From Candidatus Latescibacterota bacterium (GTDB lineage Bacteria > Eisenbacteria > RBG-16-71-46 > SZUA-252), in the NCBI GenBank assembly GCA_016207265.1, contig JACQPZ010000160.1:1-7089 (forward strand): a DNA stretch of 7,089 nt. The letters run 5' to 3'. A program made the translations under genes and the position numbers. The notes under the pieces are model-generated. The model made no database searches. It saw only the letters and a list, made by a program, of their open reading frames with translations, and was not told where the DNA came from. This document shows, in pieces, positions 6,381 through 7,089 of this stretch (the stretch's first letter is position 1; every line of letters begins with the position of its first letter).

Positions 6381-7089
6381 TTACTGCCCGGATTCCAGGC
6401 GCTTGAGCGCCTGCTGCACTCTCGGATTCTCCGGTTCCAGCTCCAGCGCGTTCTTGAAGCCCTCGATCGCGGCAGCCTTGTCGCCCTTCTCCTCCATCAT
6501 GCGAGCGAGGATGGCGTGGCTTTCCGCGACGTTGGGATCCAGCCCGATGTTGAACCGCATGACCGAGATTCCGCCGTCGAGATCCTTGCGCTCGTTGGCG
6601 AGCCAATCCGCGACCGCGCTGAGCGATCCCGGCCGGAAATCGTACGCGCCCGATCCGTAGTATTTCTCGCGAAGCTCCTTGTATCTGGGCTCGGCCGCGG
6701 CGACGCCGTCTTTCTGGATCGCCTCTTTCAAGACATCGGCCAGCGTTTGCGGCCGCGCGACGCCGTGATGACAGGTGACGCAACGGACCTGCATCGGATT
6801 CTCGACACCCGCCTTGGGGACGAGCTTCCCGTTGATCTCTTTCACCATCCTCAGCATGCCCCGGGCGATGTCCTTCTGCTTCTTCTCGTCCGAGGCGAAA
6901 TCACCGTGCCGGGTGGCCTCCTGGAAGAAGTGGCAATGGTCGCACCGAACCCCCAGGGCCATGGAGAATCCGCGCATCGTCGAGACCAGCTCGTCTTTTG
7001 AGATGTTCTTTGGGAGGACTTTCAGATTCGTGAACTTGTCGGGAATCTGTGCCCGTGCCGAGCCCGAGGCGAGCAGGGCGAAGCCGACA
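6381..7089 (-). CDS. Secreted diheme c-type cytochrome with TPR tail (reaction-centre cytochrome-like), 5' end beyond window
   Basis: The reading frame is open from the right edge (first full codon at 7088) to TAA at 6383-6381, giving 235 visible residues. The first visible residues, VGFALLASGSARA followed by QIPDKFTNLKVLP, look like the end of a signal peptide and a mature periplasmic N-terminus. The internal ATG at 6977 is therefore not the start. Two haem-binding CxxCH motifs are present: CDHCH (nucleotides 6944-6930) and CVTCH (6782-6768). Each is preceded by a helix with methionines (STMRGFSMALG; GMLRMVKEIN), as expected for Met-ligated haems of the reaction-centre cytochrome family (PF02276-like). 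Non-photosynthetic Acidobacteria-type genomes carry many such two-haem relatives, so no photosynthesis is implied. The last 60 or so residues (GLDPNVAESHAILARM, then AIEGFKNALELEPENP) form TPR-like helices, suggesting a protein-binding role. It is probably a periplasmic electron carrier whose partner is unknown. It may be co-transcribed with the downstream membrane synthase. Confidence 0.88.
   Translation of the reverse strand, partial: VGFALLASGSARAQIPDKFTNLKVLPKNISKDELVSTMRGFSMALGVRCDHCHFFQEATRHGDFASDEKKQKDIARGMLRMVKEINGKLVPKAGVENPMQVRCVTCHHGVARPQTLADVLKEAIQKDGVAAAEPRYKELREKYYGSGAYDFRPGSLSAVADWLANERKDLDGGISVMRFNIGLDPNVAESHAILARMMEEKGDKAAAIEGFKNALELEPENPRVQQALKRLESGQ

Noticed and set aside
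6399..6568. Separate TPR gene at the end of the cytochrome
   Set aside because: The TPR-like segment is continuous and in frame with the haem domain, with no stop or ribosome-binding site between them.

Overview
This window is a GC-rich stretch of bacterial chromosome with five protein-coding genes in a tail-to-tail arrangement. Three complete genes and the 3' part of dnaK lie on the plus strand (positions 1 to 3729). Two genes lie on the minus strand (positions 3810 to 7089), and the outermost of these runs off the right edge. I see no insertion sequence, phage gene, CRISPR array, rRNA or convincing tRNA. The DnaK has a glycine-rich tail. The diheme cytochrome of the reaction-centre cytochrome type carries a TPR tail, and there is a membrane-fused spermidine-synthase-like protein. 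Together these suggest an uncultured soil or sediment lineage such as Acidobacteriota, Gemmatimonadota or Candidatus Eisenbacteria. That placement is an inference from gene type and base composition, and no marker here is decisive.

Left block. The C-terminal 359 residues of DnaK end at 1081. An 80-base gap follows, then a probable three-gene operon. It starts with an exported-looking peptide-methionine sulfoxide reductase A (msrA, 1162-1800). Next, 17 bases later, is a 381-residue tandem GNAT-like acetyltransferase of unknown substrate (1818-2963). Last, 31 bases later, is a class I glutamine amidotransferase (2995-3729). DnaK and MsrA both deal with damaged protein. The two downstream enzymes have no known substrate, so any shared pathway is only suggested by the tight spacing.

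Right block, read from right to left. A secreted diheme c-type cytochrome with a C-terminal TPR segment (stop at 6381, start beyond the window) is followed after 81 bases by an 829-residue fusion (6299 to 3810). The fusion has two repeated multi-helix membrane halves and a C-terminal spermidine-synthase-fold domain with altered catalytic residues.

The most notable non-coding signals are two possible RNA or operator structures at translation starts. One is a repeated 8-base palindrome enclosing the msrA start region (1149-1193). The other is a set of four alternating complementary GGGAC/GTCCC arms directly upstream of the fusion gene (6301-6339). I found no clear novel multi-gene system. The best leads are these two leaders, the altered synthase active site and the uncharacterised acetyltransferase.
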